Part shown: positions 35,654-44,365 of the stretch, in pieces
How the letters are laid out: each line of letters opens with the position of its first letter
Position numbering within the stretch: the stretch's first letter is position 1
Source: Ruminococcus sp.
GTDB taxonomy: Bacteria > Bacillota > Clostridia > Lachnospirales > Lachnospiraceae
Length of the DNA: 64,000 nt
Direction: 5' to 3'
NCBI GenBank assembly: GCA_023663085.1
Contig: JAMPIB010000003.1
Span: 62,001 to 126,000, forward strand
Made by a program: the position numbers and the translations under genes
The notes under the pieces: generated by a model
The model's input: the letters and a program-made list of their open reading frames with translations, nothing else
The model's database searches: none
Told to the model about the DNA's origin: nothing

Positions 35654-35897
35654 CTACTGCACCTCCATTATTATAGCTTCCGCCTACAACGCAAAGTCTT
35701 CCTTCATCCCGCAGCTTATCCCGCATCTCATACAGTTGGCTAAAAGAATCTTCAGATGTACTCACACAATACAGGTATCCCTTATCATCCACAATTTTAT
35801 CATAACTGTCTATAATATATAGATATTTACAGTCTTTATACAGCTTTCTTATTTCTGTGTCTGTCCTTAACTTTTTTTCATCCAATATTTTTAACAT
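35628..35897 (-). CDS. Small partner of the retropepsin-like protease, unknown function
   Basis: From ATG 35897 (AGGAG ten bases upstream) this encodes 89 residues: a basic helical start, then an alternating hydrophobic region (YLYIIDSYDKIVDDKGYLYCV) and a Gly-rich tail. I recognise no family. Its 3' end overlaps the protease gene by 26 bases, indicating coupled synthesis. It could be an inhibitor, adaptor or substrate of the protease. The frame is open to 35951, but that start lacks a ribosome site. Confidence 0.65.
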   Translation of the reverse strand: MLKILDEKKLRTDTEIRKLYKDCKYLYIIDSYDKIVDDKGYLYCVSTSEDSFSQLYEMRDKLRDEGRLCVVGGSYNNGGAVGVQYEYRG

Positions 35898-35941
35898 ACG
35901 GCTGATTCTCCTCATTTCCAAAATATCTTTAAATATATTAT

Positions 35942-35970
35942 ATGATAACATAACATCAAATAAAAGTCAA
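35942..35970 (-). promoter_or_regulatory. Promoter of the retropepsin-like unit
   Basis: TTGACT (35970-35965) and TATCAT (35947-35942) have a 17-base spacer on the minus strand, about 45 bases upstream of ATG 35897. Confidence 0.65.
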
Positions 35971-36074
35971 GGTGTTATCGAACATATGTTTTCTTTTATT
36001 CTTATTTAAGCATTATTGTTTTCTGATGTAAAGTATGAAATTTTCAAGGTCCAAGTTCAACTTACCATTTTCAC

Positions 36075-38429
36075 TTATAATAATTTCCTGCCAATCAATT
36101 CCTTGATCTGCGTGGAACTGGTAGACTCCGTATACGGGAAAAACACCAGATCAGAACCATGCTGCTGCAAAAACACCTTTTTTGCATGCCAATACGGATC
36201 ATCTGCATAATCGCTCCCTGAAAACTGCGCATCAAAATGATACATGTAATAGGCATCTTCCGTACTTGGCCGGTCAGCAGGTATTTCGACAGCTTCATCC
36301 ACATACCTGCATGCCTGCACAATTGCCAGTCTTTCCTCAAACGCCATATACGGTCTCGTCTTCTTTGCGTTTATGACCTGCTCATCTGTCACTACTCCGA
36401 CGATCAGATAATCACACTGTTCCTTCGCACGCCGCAAAAGATTTAGATGCCCAATATGAAACAGATCGAATACACCTGCAACGTAACCGATGTGATATTT
36501 TTTCAGCTTTGTATTTTCCTGTCTACATTCCAGTCGAACAGGTCTTTCATAATCTATCTGGGGATCATACACCGAAATATTCTTAATGCCCATGCTTTTT
36601 AACTGCATCAACACATCTTCAAAAAATTTAATACAGATAAAAACTTTAAACGGAACTGCAGCCTTAAGTAGAACATCCGGAGAATAAATTTCTACCCCTA
36701 ACAAGTTATTTCCCCATCGTTCCTGACTGTTATCAACAATTCCCACAATATCGCAATATCTTCCAAACTGCCGTATAAACTGTTCCGAGTACTTTCCCGA
36801 ACCAAACAACCAAATACTTCTGCCTTCTGTTCCTTTGAAAATATTAGTAAACAGCCGCTCATATTCTTCCTGACTGTAATCCATCCTGTGTCTGTTCGCC
36901 CAGACAGTTTTCTCATTTCTTCTGTGCAATCGATGGTACACCGCCAGTTTCTTTTCATTTCGCAAATCAATTAAAAAAGAATTGGCAAACTTTCTCCATG
37001 TATCCCTGTATTCATATAACTGAAAATATTTCAAAAGTTCATCCCTTGGATAGATTTCTTCTAATTGCGGACTGTCCCTGTATATAAAGTCAATCGTCCT
37101 AATAAAAATAGCATTGGCCGGAAAAGATTCCAGATAAAATTCCTGATCAAAAAACAGAAATCCATTTTCTGTATGAAAGCAATTAAGAGACACCATATCG
37201 ACATAACCTCTTTCCAATACGATGCCAATATTCTGCCGTTCTTCCTCTGTACCAAAAGCCAATTTCTCCCATTTATCAATATTCGGATCATCCTTTTTTC
37301 TATTTTCCCAACCCGGTTCAAATTGTTTCCAATTGACATCCTCATAAGGAACATGCTCTGAAGAATCCAGAATAAGTTGACGAAACTGCGTCAGTTCTTT
37401 TATAAATGTATCCCTATCATCCCTGAGCAATTCCCTAAAATAATCAGTTGCAATTACCGCTTCGATATAAGGCATAACATAGGAATTTTTCTCCAGATGA
37501 GCTTCTACCATCGGCACTCTATGCTGCTTTAAATAACTGTCGTTTTCTGCTAAAACATCTATTTTTTTCTGCCCCTCCGGATACAATGGTTTTTTTACCA
37601 CAGATTTCTTATATCGGATAATGGTAGCCATTGCTTCCTCACGGCTGCGGTCTCCTTGAACCGTAACCTGATCAACCGCCGCACCCTGTCCGTCCATTGA
37701 GCATTCTATTAAAAAAGCATTTGCCATTTGATGAAACATATGGTTATCCATCAGAGACCGATACAGTCCCTCTTCTCCTAAAAAAACCGTCTCCGGACTA
37801 TTATATTGTGGAAATATCCTCGCTTCGATTGGTTCCTTCGGCAGATAATTTTCCGATAAGATCATCTGCGGACGTGTGAGACAAGGCAGGACAGAATAAA
37901 ACTGCGGATTATCAAAACCGGCAGTCAGCAGCATTTTTTCCAGTTCTGACTTCGCATATGCCTGTCCGCCTACCACCTTTTTCCTTTCCTCACTTACCTT
38001 AGCATAGCCATCTATCCCATCAAATACATGACCGGAAAAAACATCCTTATCGCCACAAAAATATCGGATTGCAAAACGATTCTCAGTTCCAAGCAACAGT
38101 CGTCCGGAATCCTTAAGCAGTGTTTTCAGCCTCATAAGCAGTTCCACAGGATTTGTGGTTCTCTCAAGAATACCTGCTGCTACAATATAATCATATTTTT
38201 TCCTTTCCGTCCGTAAACTTCTGACGTCTTCCGCCTTCTCTGTATCTGCATCTTCCAGCTCACCAAGCACAACTTTAGCCACTTTTACTCCGCTATCCTT
38301 CAATACCTCATAAAGCGCTTCACAAGCCGCATGACCTCCTGAAATAAAGAGTGATTCCGCGCCCGCTTCAAACTCATACCAGTTGATCAAAGCTTTGGGA
38401 AGATTTCTAACTACTTCTTCCACTGTCAT
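36075..38429 (-). CDS. Methyltransferase-like / Rossmann module / cytidylyltransferase fusion
   Basis: The 784-residue protein has at least four parts. Residues about 1-195 resemble a SAM methyltransferase, but the glycine-rich loop is FISGGH rather than the usual ExGxGxG. Residues about 250-480 are a helical region with FFDQEF (427-431), seen beside methyltransferases in glycan clusters. Residues about 538-625 are the Rossmann-like module (IWLFGSGKYSEQF, IVDNSQERWG). Residues about 645-784 are a cytidylyltransferase with HIGH (658-661) and late SSTQIKEL, as in glycerol-3-phosphate cytidylyltransferase. It may make CDP-glycerol for the transferase at 39816-41459, on the strength of proximity. 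It is the last gene of the long operon. Confidence 0.85.
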   Translation of the reverse strand: MTVEEVVRNLPKALINWYEFEAGAESLFISGGHAACEALYEVLKDSGVKVAKVVLGELEDADTEKAEDVRSLRTERKKYDYIVAAGILERTTNPVELLMRLKTLLKDSGRLLLGTENRFAIRYFCGDKDVFSGHVFDGIDGYAKVSEERKKVVGGQAYAKSELEKMLLTAGFDNPQFYSVLPCLTRPQMILSENYLPKEPIEARIFPQYNSPETVFLGEEGLYRSLMDNHMFHQMANAFLIECSMDGQGAAVDQVTVQGDRSREEAMATIIRYKKSVVKKPLYPEGQKKIDVLAENDSYLKQHRVPMVEAHLEKNSYVMPYIEAVIATDYFRELLRDDRDTFIKELTQFRQLILDSSEHVPYEDVNWKQFEPGWENRKKDDPNIDKWEKLAFGTEEERQNIGIVLERGYVDMVSLNCFHTENGFLFFDQEFYLESFPANAIFIRTIDFIYRDSPQLEEIYPRDELLKYFQLYEYRDTWRKFANSFLIDLRNEKKLAVYHRLHRRNEKTVWANRHRMDYSQEEYERLFTNIFKGTEGRSIWLFGSGKYSEQFIRQFGRYCDIVGIVDNSQERWGNNLLGVEIYSPDVLLKAAVPFKVFICIKFFEDVLMQLKSMGIKNISVYDPQIDYERPVRLECRQENTKLKKYHIGYVAGVFDLFHIGHLNLLRRAKEQCDYLIVGVVTDEQVINAKKTRPYMAFEERLAIVQACRYVDEAVEIPADRPSTEDAYYMYHFDAQFSGSDYADDPYWHAKKVFLQQHGSDLVFFPYTESTSSTQIKELIGRKLL

Positions 38430-38451
38430 TCCTATCCCCCTCTAGCTATTG

Positions 38452-39810
38452 CTATTCTAATTTCCGCAACAGTGAATCATTCTCTTCTATAGTAAATAAA
38501 ATATAATCTTTTTCATCTATTCCGCACTCCGCCAATTGCCTCCTCATCTCATCAGCATACCGTCCGCTCGGCACTACAAATACCGCATCAGGATATTCTG
38601 CATAAGCATCGGCCAAACTGCTTACCCTAAGTCCCTGTCGTATCATCTCCTGCAGTCCGGTATCATTATCGCAAAAAAGTCTGACCTTACCGATTTTTTG
38701 TACTGTCAGAAGCATATGGCAGTACTGTCCTCGTTTTCCGCAGCCAAAAATAATAACATCCTTTTCTCCAATCTGATTCCTAAGTAAATAAACATCATAT
38801 GCCCTTGAAAGATAATCAAATCGACAAGATGCATAAAACGATTTCGGAGCCTCCAAAAAAAGATGTAATCCGGCCCACGTTTTTGCATCCATATCCTTCA
38901 TCTGTATCGTGCCCTTATGATATAGATTAGTCAGATATTCCCTGATATTCTCCATATCTTCAGAAGCTTTTTCCCAGAAATGCTGTGAAAAAGCCATTTG
39001 GTAAAAGCGGGTCTGTGTCTGATCAAGAAGCTCAAGTGCACTATATTTTCTCCATATATCAGGCAGTTCCTCCAAAAAAGTTTCTTTATACACACACTCC
39101 TGCACGAGAAAACGGAAAGCATTTTCATCATATGCGGACGCTGATGTATTATCAATTCTGTAATGATATATATACCGATTCACGTAAACTGCTTTTTTTG
39201 CTCTGCTGTGAACCTGCAGCATAAATCCGATATCCTGATAGGCTGCTCCCGGCGTTTCATTAAGACACAGTGTCTTTACAAAAGCAGCACGATACAATCC
39301 GAGCCATAAAAACCTGTCGCTGTAAACCAGTTCCGGATGCTCATAAGGATTAAGGACCTTTCCAAATGAACTTTCATTTTCTACAGGAGACCGAAGCGGA
39401 TGTTCTGCAATCATTCCTTCCGCAATTTCCCTGTAAAATAATCCCCTTCCCCTTGCATAGTCGGCATCGCTTTTTTGTATCCATTCATATAATGTCGCAT
39501 ACATATCCGGCTCAATAAAATCATCTGTTTCCACAATACCGATATATTTTCCCCGGGCCTGTCGGATTCCCATATTGACCTGATAGCCATAGCTCTTTCT
39601 TTCAGAATGAATGAGCCGGATACGCTCGTCTTTGTCCGCATACTCCTGCAGAATTTCCAATGTGCCGTCTTCGGAACCGGCATCAATCGCCAAAATCTCC
39701 ATATCCGACAATGTCTGTACGAGCACACTTTCCATGCAGACTCTTATGTACTCTCCAACATTATAAGAAGGCATAATTACCGATACCAGAGGCTCATTCA
39801 TTCTTTTCAT
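38452..39810 (-). CDS. Family 2 glycosyltransferase with C-terminal Rossmann-like module
   Basis: The 452-residue protein opens with a GT-A fold transferase: VSVIMPSYNVGEYI, AIDAGSEDGT and the metal-binding ETDDFIEPDMY. The centre is helical with aromatic residues. The last about 105 residues are the module (VIIFGCGKRGQYC, RLFCDNDTG, DAVFVVPSGRYADEM). It should transfer a sugar from a nucleotide-sugar donor to the growing glycan at the cytosolic membrane face; donor and acceptor are unknown. GGGGAG precedes the ATG, and only five bases separate it from the upstream gene. Confidence 0.9.
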   Translation of the reverse strand: MKRMNEPLVSVIMPSYNVGEYIRVCMESVLVQTLSDMEILAIDAGSEDGTLEILQEYADKDERIRLIHSERKSYGYQVNMGIRQARGKYIGIVETDDFIEPDMYATLYEWIQKSDADYARGRGLFYREIAEGMIAEHPLRSPVENESSFGKVLNPYEHPELVYSDRFLWLGLYRAAFVKTLCLNETPGAAYQDIGFMLQVHSRAKKAVYVNRYIYHYRIDNTSASAYDENAFRFLVQECVYKETFLEELPDIWRKYSALELLDQTQTRFYQMAFSQHFWEKASEDMENIREYLTNLYHKGTIQMKDMDAKTWAGLHLFLEAPKSFYASCRFDYLSRAYDVYLLRNQIGEKDVIIFGCGKRGQYCHMLLTVQKIGKVRLFCDNDTGLQEMIRQGLRVSSLADAYAEYPDAVFVVPSGRYADEMRRQLAECGIDEKDYILFTIEENDSLLRKLE

Positions 39811-39815
39811 ACCAT

Positions 39816-41459
39816 TTACTCCCCAATCTCTCCTTCATTTTGCGTACTCCGTATATTCCCGCCAACTAGTCCAAGAATAAACTCTGCCGCCCGCCTGCTG
39901 GCATGACCATCTTCCCGCACTCCATAGTATTCTAAAAAATCCATCACCCGATTTTCATATAATGATTGGTCAAACGCCATAATATTTTTCACAAGTTCCT
40001 CATTTGTCTCCGCAATTGAAAATGGAAGCGCTTCGTAATCCAGTAAAAAATCATATTCATGGTCAATATATTCCTTTTTATCTGTTGCAAATAAAAATAC
40101 CGGTTTTTTCACAAACGCAGGTTCAAACATGATACTGGAATAATCGGAAATCATAATATCACACGCAGACGCAAGTTCTTCGCTGTCCGGATATGCGCTT
40201 ACATCCACTACACAGGCATTGCTTACAAATCTTCTGCTCTCTGCTGCAACACTCGGATGCAGCCGGAGCAGTATGTCCCACTTACCGCCAAATTTAGTTT
40301 CCAGTACATTTCTGATCAGATTATAATCCAACCCGATATTTCTCACCTCTGCCTCATGTATTCCCTGTCGTTCACGGTTATAGCGGTATGTTGGGGCGTA
40401 CAGCAGAAATTTATGTTTTTGATCCAAATGATACTTGGCAGTCACCTTCCGTCTACATTCTTCCGGCCAGAACATTGCGTCTGTTCGCGGTGAACCTATT
40501 TGCACCGCTTCTTTCTGAAAGGCAAATCCTCTCCTGAAAGATTCTGTGTCAAAAGAACTCCCCGTCAGTACATAATCTATACACTGCCCATTATGCCTCC
40601 ACCGCTCTACGTCCTCTGACACATCGGTAATTGTAGAAGCATCCAGATAAAACTTTTTCAATGTTATACTCGCCCAATGTTTCGTGTGAATGTAAATCTG
40701 CCCTTCTCTCTTTATAATATCAGGTGGCATTAACGTATTTATAACCCAAATATGCGCTGTTTCCATTTCATAGATAGATTTCTTCCAGTTCCCTGCCCAG
40801 ACAGTCCGTACACCTGCCGGCACTTTCTCCCGCAAATCTTTCAGCACCCATACAATATCAAGTCTTTTACCCCCTTTTAATAATTGTTCCGTAATATATT
40901 TCCCATGGTCAGAATAGGTGTCAAAAGATTTAAATACAATTTTATCCAGCTGAATTGGCCTTTTGCAGCAATCGTCCACATATTCTTTTTTCATAATATC
41001 AAGATTGATATCCTCACAGATATCCGAACACTGTTTTCTCTGATTGGCCTCCAACATTAACAATACGTAATACCCACTGACATTCATAGCAAGAAGCTGT
41101 TCTTCCATGGCTTTATAGTATTTTGTACTTGTGATAAGAACAACGCATTCTTCCTTTTCATAATCGTCCAATACGCTGACAGGCATAATTTTCGTTTTTT
41201 CATTAGGAGATTCAAACGCCTCTGCAAAAATGTCGCCTGCAACAAATCCATGCCATCGCTCATCGTTATCCAGTATGCCTGTGATGAAATATTTATCTTT
41301 GTATTTTCTAAAAAAATAATCCGCGCCCGCCCCGGTTCCAAATAAAAAAATATGTTTTCCACTTATCCCATGGTCAAAATCCGCCCATGTCTGTTCTTTT
41401 ATTGCTCCTTTTTCTGTCATGTAAAATTCTTGCTGTATTGCATAGTCAATTATGTCCAT
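39816..41459 (-). CDS. CDP-glycerol glycerophosphotransferase with N-terminal module
   Basis: The 547-residue protein has the Rossmann-like module at about 28-140 (IFLFGTGAGADYF, GILDNDERW, CVVLITSTKYY). A TagB/TagF-type transferase follows at about 200-535, with APTYRYN, LLRLHPS and SDYSSIMFEPAF. Family members move glycerol phosphate, or ribitol phosphate, from a CDP-linked donor to a wall polymer. This argues that the glycan carries polyol-phosphate groups. AAGGAG precedes the ATG. It overlaps the upstream glycosyltransferase by 14 bases. Confidence 0.92.
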   Translation of the reverse strand: MDIIDYAIQQEFYMTEKGAIKEQTWADFDHGISGKHIFLFGTGAGADYFFRKYKDKYFITGILDNDERWHGFVAGDIFAEAFESPNEKTKIMPVSVLDDYEKEECVVLITSTKYYKAMEEQLLAMNVSGYYVLLMLEANQRKQCSDICEDINLDIMKKEYVDDCCKRPIQLDKIVFKSFDTYSDHGKYITEQLLKGGKRLDIVWVLKDLREKVPAGVRTVWAGNWKKSIYEMETAHIWVINTLMPPDIIKREGQIYIHTKHWASITLKKFYLDASTITDVSEDVERWRHNGQCIDYVLTGSSFDTESFRRGFAFQKEAVQIGSPRTDAMFWPEECRRKVTAKYHLDQKHKFLLYAPTYRYNRERQGIHEAEVRNIGLDYNLIRNVLETKFGGKWDILLRLHPSVAAESRRFVSNACVVDVSAYPDSEELASACDIMISDYSSIMFEPAFVKKPVFLFATDKKEYIDHEYDFLLDYEALPFSIAETNEELVKNIMAFDQSLYENRVMDFLEYYGVREDGHASRRAAEFILGLVGGNIRSTQNEGEIGE

Positions 41460-42900
41460 AACTGCTCCTTAGTAAAGTTTCCCAGAACTTTGTATGTATT
41501 TCTTTCTGACACTTAGGATATACTGCATCGTGCGCCTTTTGTCCAAATTCCGACAACAGTTTTCTGTGTCCTGCAAGATAACTTATTCTGTCAGCTATTC
41601 CTCTATAGTCCCCAATTTCCACCAAATATCCGTTCTCATTGTCACAAATATCTTCCCTTGTACCAGAGGTGCATGTCACAACCGGAACGACGCCATTGGC
41701 CATAGCCTCAAGTTGTGATATACTCCTGCCTTCGGCATCCGCTATATTCACATAAATATCCTGCCTTTTCCAAAATTCAGGAATGTATTTTCTCTCTAAT
41801 ACTCCCACAAATCGAACATGATCGTTCCATTTATTATCTCTTATCTGTTCTTCCATTTTCGCTTTATATGGTCCATCCCCCGCTATCTCAAAAACATAAG
41901 GCACACCCTCTTGCTCTAATTCTTCGATAACATTGAGCATCAGATCCATTCTTTTTTGGGTTACGACAAGCCTCCCCGCATATCCAATCCTGACAGGCTG
42001 CCATTCATCAGTTGTGTAGGTACGTTCTAACTTTTCCTCACACGCTACAGGACATGTAATAGAAGCTATTTTTTCCTGTGGTATCCCCCTTTCAAGGAAA
42101 TCCTTCTTAATATCCTCGCTTACCGCTACCAGAAAATCCATATAAGCGGTATACCTGTCATAAAGCTTATATAGATGTTCTTCTCGGCCATGTATTACTG
42201 AAATAATACAGATCTTATCCGGTGTAAGCTGCTTTAACAGAACTGCCGTTTCCATAAGAAACTCTGGTTTTCCTGTGATTACCGTCAGCGGTAACAATTC
42301 CTCCAAACAGTCCATAATATGATCTAATATATCTTCCCTAAATTGGTACTGGCCTTTCTCCAATACCCCATCCACAATAGGCAAAAGAACATCCTGAACC
42401 TGATATTTCCCCGTATCAGTAAAAATGCGAATATTGTCAAAGCCCTTCTCTAATAATTCAATACACAATCCTTTCGTCCATTCTTCAATCCCGCCAAGGC
42501 CAAGGCCGGAAAGACAGTCAAATACAACATGCGGTTTTCCTGCTTTTGTAAAGTCTATCTTCTCAACCTTTGCTTTGTGATTCAACAGTACGGCGTCTAT
42601 TGCCAAGTCATCATATTGAACTTCATATGTCAGATCATATCCATACTCACGCACTAATGCCGTCCTAATCTGCTTCTGCTCTGCTTGATTGGCAACGGTA
42701 ATACACAAAACTGTATTCCTGCATTCTCGCAACATTATTGGCGATTGGATTTCAATACCTTCTATTGTATTTCCCCATCTTGTCCGTTCGCTGTCTATAA
42801 TTGCCCTTACAACAATACTTGCTTTGATTAGTCGTGGAAGTATTCTGATACATCTTCTACCGCTTCCATATAAAATAATCTCTTCTCCTGCACCCAGCAT
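41446..42900 (-). CDS. Family 4 glycosyltransferase with N-terminal Rossmann-like module
   Basis: The 484-residue protein starts directly with the module (EIILYGSGRRCIRIL, AIIDSERTRWGN, VLCITVANQ; about 5-110). A GT-B transferase follows with GRLVVTQKRMDLML, EIAGDGPY and the retaining-type acidic pair in EGRSISQLEAMANG. Donor specificity cannot be read. The ribosome site is weak (AAGAAAG), and its 3' end overlaps the glycerophosphotransferase gene. A 60-base gap upstream is the longest in this part of the operon. Confidence 0.9.
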   Translation of the reverse strand: MLGAGEEIILYGSGRRCIRILPRLIKASIVVRAIIDSERTRWGNTIEGIEIQSPIMLRECRNTVLCITVANQAEQKQIRTALVREYGYDLTYEVQYDDLAIDAVLLNHKAKVEKIDFTKAGKPHVVFDCLSGLGLGGIEEWTKGLCIELLEKGFDNIRIFTDTGKYQVQDVLLPIVDGVLEKGQYQFREDILDHIMDCLEELLPLTVITGKPEFLMETAVLLKQLTPDKICIISVIHGREEHLYKLYDRYTAYMDFLVAVSEDIKKDFLERGIPQEKIASITCPVACEEKLERTYTTDEWQPVRIGYAGRLVVTQKRMDLMLNVIEELEQEGVPYVFEIAGDGPYKAKMEEQIRDNKWNDHVRFVGVLERKYIPEFWKRQDIYVNIADAEGRSISQLEAMANGVVPVVTCTSGTREDICDNENGYLVEIGDYRGIADRISYLAGHRKLLSEFGQKAHDAVYPKCQKEIHTKFWETLLRSSYGHN

Positions 42901-42960
42901 GTCTGTTCTTCTTTCTTACTATATCTCTGTCACACAGCTTCACAATCGTCCATATATCTA

Positions 42961-44331
42961 TCATTTATTTGCATCATTCTGGTAAATAATATCTTCAATC
43001 GAAATAATGCTGCAATTCAATTTATCTTTCAAAGTTCTGCACACTTCCTCATAATCCATGACTGCCGTAACAATCACACAATCTACTGCCGGGAGATCAT
43101 TTTCCGGCAAATATACCGGCAGATTAAGTTCTATCCGTCTTCTGTCAATCATATACCGTATCTCTATATCAGTGCCGGAGAGTTCAGCCAACAGGCATTT
43201 CCCTACATCTCCAGCACCATAAACTGCAATTGAGCGCCAGCCTCTCTTTATAAGAAAATCTGCTGCTTTAATGCCTTTCTGTTCATTCATTATCCATCTA
43301 CACGTCAGTTTCAACAATCTGCTGCACTTTTCTTGCTGTTTTTCCTTTTGTGCCAGCTCCGGTATTGCCTGTACCAAAATCCCCCTGCTGATCTCTCCTT
43401 TAAAAAAGAAGCACATATACCGTCTTCTTTTGGCAAGCACATCTATATCGATATTTTTAACTAACCACATATGAAAACAACAATACAGAAAGTCATCCCT
43501 GATATACTTTCTGATTGTCTCCCATTGTTCTGGAAATCGGTACAAATATTGTTTTGCTGTATGAATTGCATACTCACAGGAATAAACCGCGGCATAAGTA
43601 CACAATTCCTTGTCCTTCCTGAAATATTCAGCGACAAGCCTTCCCGATTTTACCCCATCAAAATTTGACAGACTGACATGACTTGCATTAGTAGCCTGTC
43701 CTTCATAAAGCGCATAATTATAAAAAATATCCGGCAAAATGACCTTTTTCTCTGCCCTCGCATGCACTCTCGCATTAACGTAGTAGTCCTCGCTGTACTT
43801 TAAATTTGGAAATGTTAAACTAGCAAACAATTTTCTCCTGTATATCTTATTGCATACATAATTAGTGACATTGGCCTGACGTAGATATTGTTTTGCACAC
43901 TGCTTTTTCCCCACAACGATTTCTTCTCTTAGCTCAATATTCTGTAATACCCTGCCGCCGGGATTTACTCTCCTGCAAGAACATTCCACGATATCCGTTT
44001 CCTGCTCCACCATCGTTACCAACATCTTTTCATACATTTCTTTTTCAATGTAATCATCCGCATCTACGAATGTAATAATGCTTCCAGTCGCATGTAAAAG
44101 TCCCTGGTTTCTGGCTGATGCCACTCCCTGGTTTGTCTGTGAAAAAAAACGTATACGATTGTCTTTCTGTACAAAACTGTCAATAATTTCCGCCGAACCA
44201 TCATCCGAACCATCATCTATTACCAATATTTCCAGGTTCTGATATGTCTGCTTTATAACGGAATCCAGACACCTTTTAATCCATGCTTTGCAGTTATATA
44301 CGGGAATGATAATACTTATTTTTTCTTTCAT
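42961..44331 (-). CDS. Family 2 glycosyltransferase with C-terminal Rossmann-like module
   Basis: This is a GT-A transferase (456 residues from ATG 44331) starting KISIIIPVYNCKAWI, with VIDDGSDDGS and FVDADDYIEKEMY as donor and metal sites. A helical middle region follows. The last about 100 residues are the module (IAVYGAGDVGKCLL, RYMIDRRRI, CVIVTAVMDYEEV). A start at 44376 would overlap the upstream methyltransferase and add 15 untypical residues, so I use the one next to the conserved strand. Specificity is unknown. Confidence 0.9.
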   Translation of the reverse strand: MKEKISIIIPVYNCKAWIKRCLDSVIKQTYQNLEILVIDDGSDDGSAEIIDSFVQKDNRIRFFSQTNQGVASARNQGLLHATGSIITFVDADDYIEKEMYEKMLVTMVEQETDIVECSCRRVNPGGRVLQNIELREEIVVGKKQCAKQYLRQANVTNYVCNKIYRRKLFASLTFPNLKYSEDYYVNARVHARAEKKVILPDIFYNYALYEGQATNASHVSLSNFDGVKSGRLVAEYFRKDKELCTYAAVYSCEYAIHTAKQYLYRFPEQWETIRKYIRDDFLYCCFHMWLVKNIDIDVLAKRRRYMCFFFKGEISRGILVQAIPELAQKEKQQEKCSRLLKLTCRWIMNEQKGIKAADFLIKRGWRSIAVYGAGDVGKCLLAELSGTDIEIRYMIDRRRIELNLPVYLPENDLPAVDCVIVTAVMDYEEVCRTLKDKLNCSIISIEDIIYQNDANK

Positions 44332-44365
44332 TGCAACCACTTCAAGATACCTTTTCTCATTTAAT

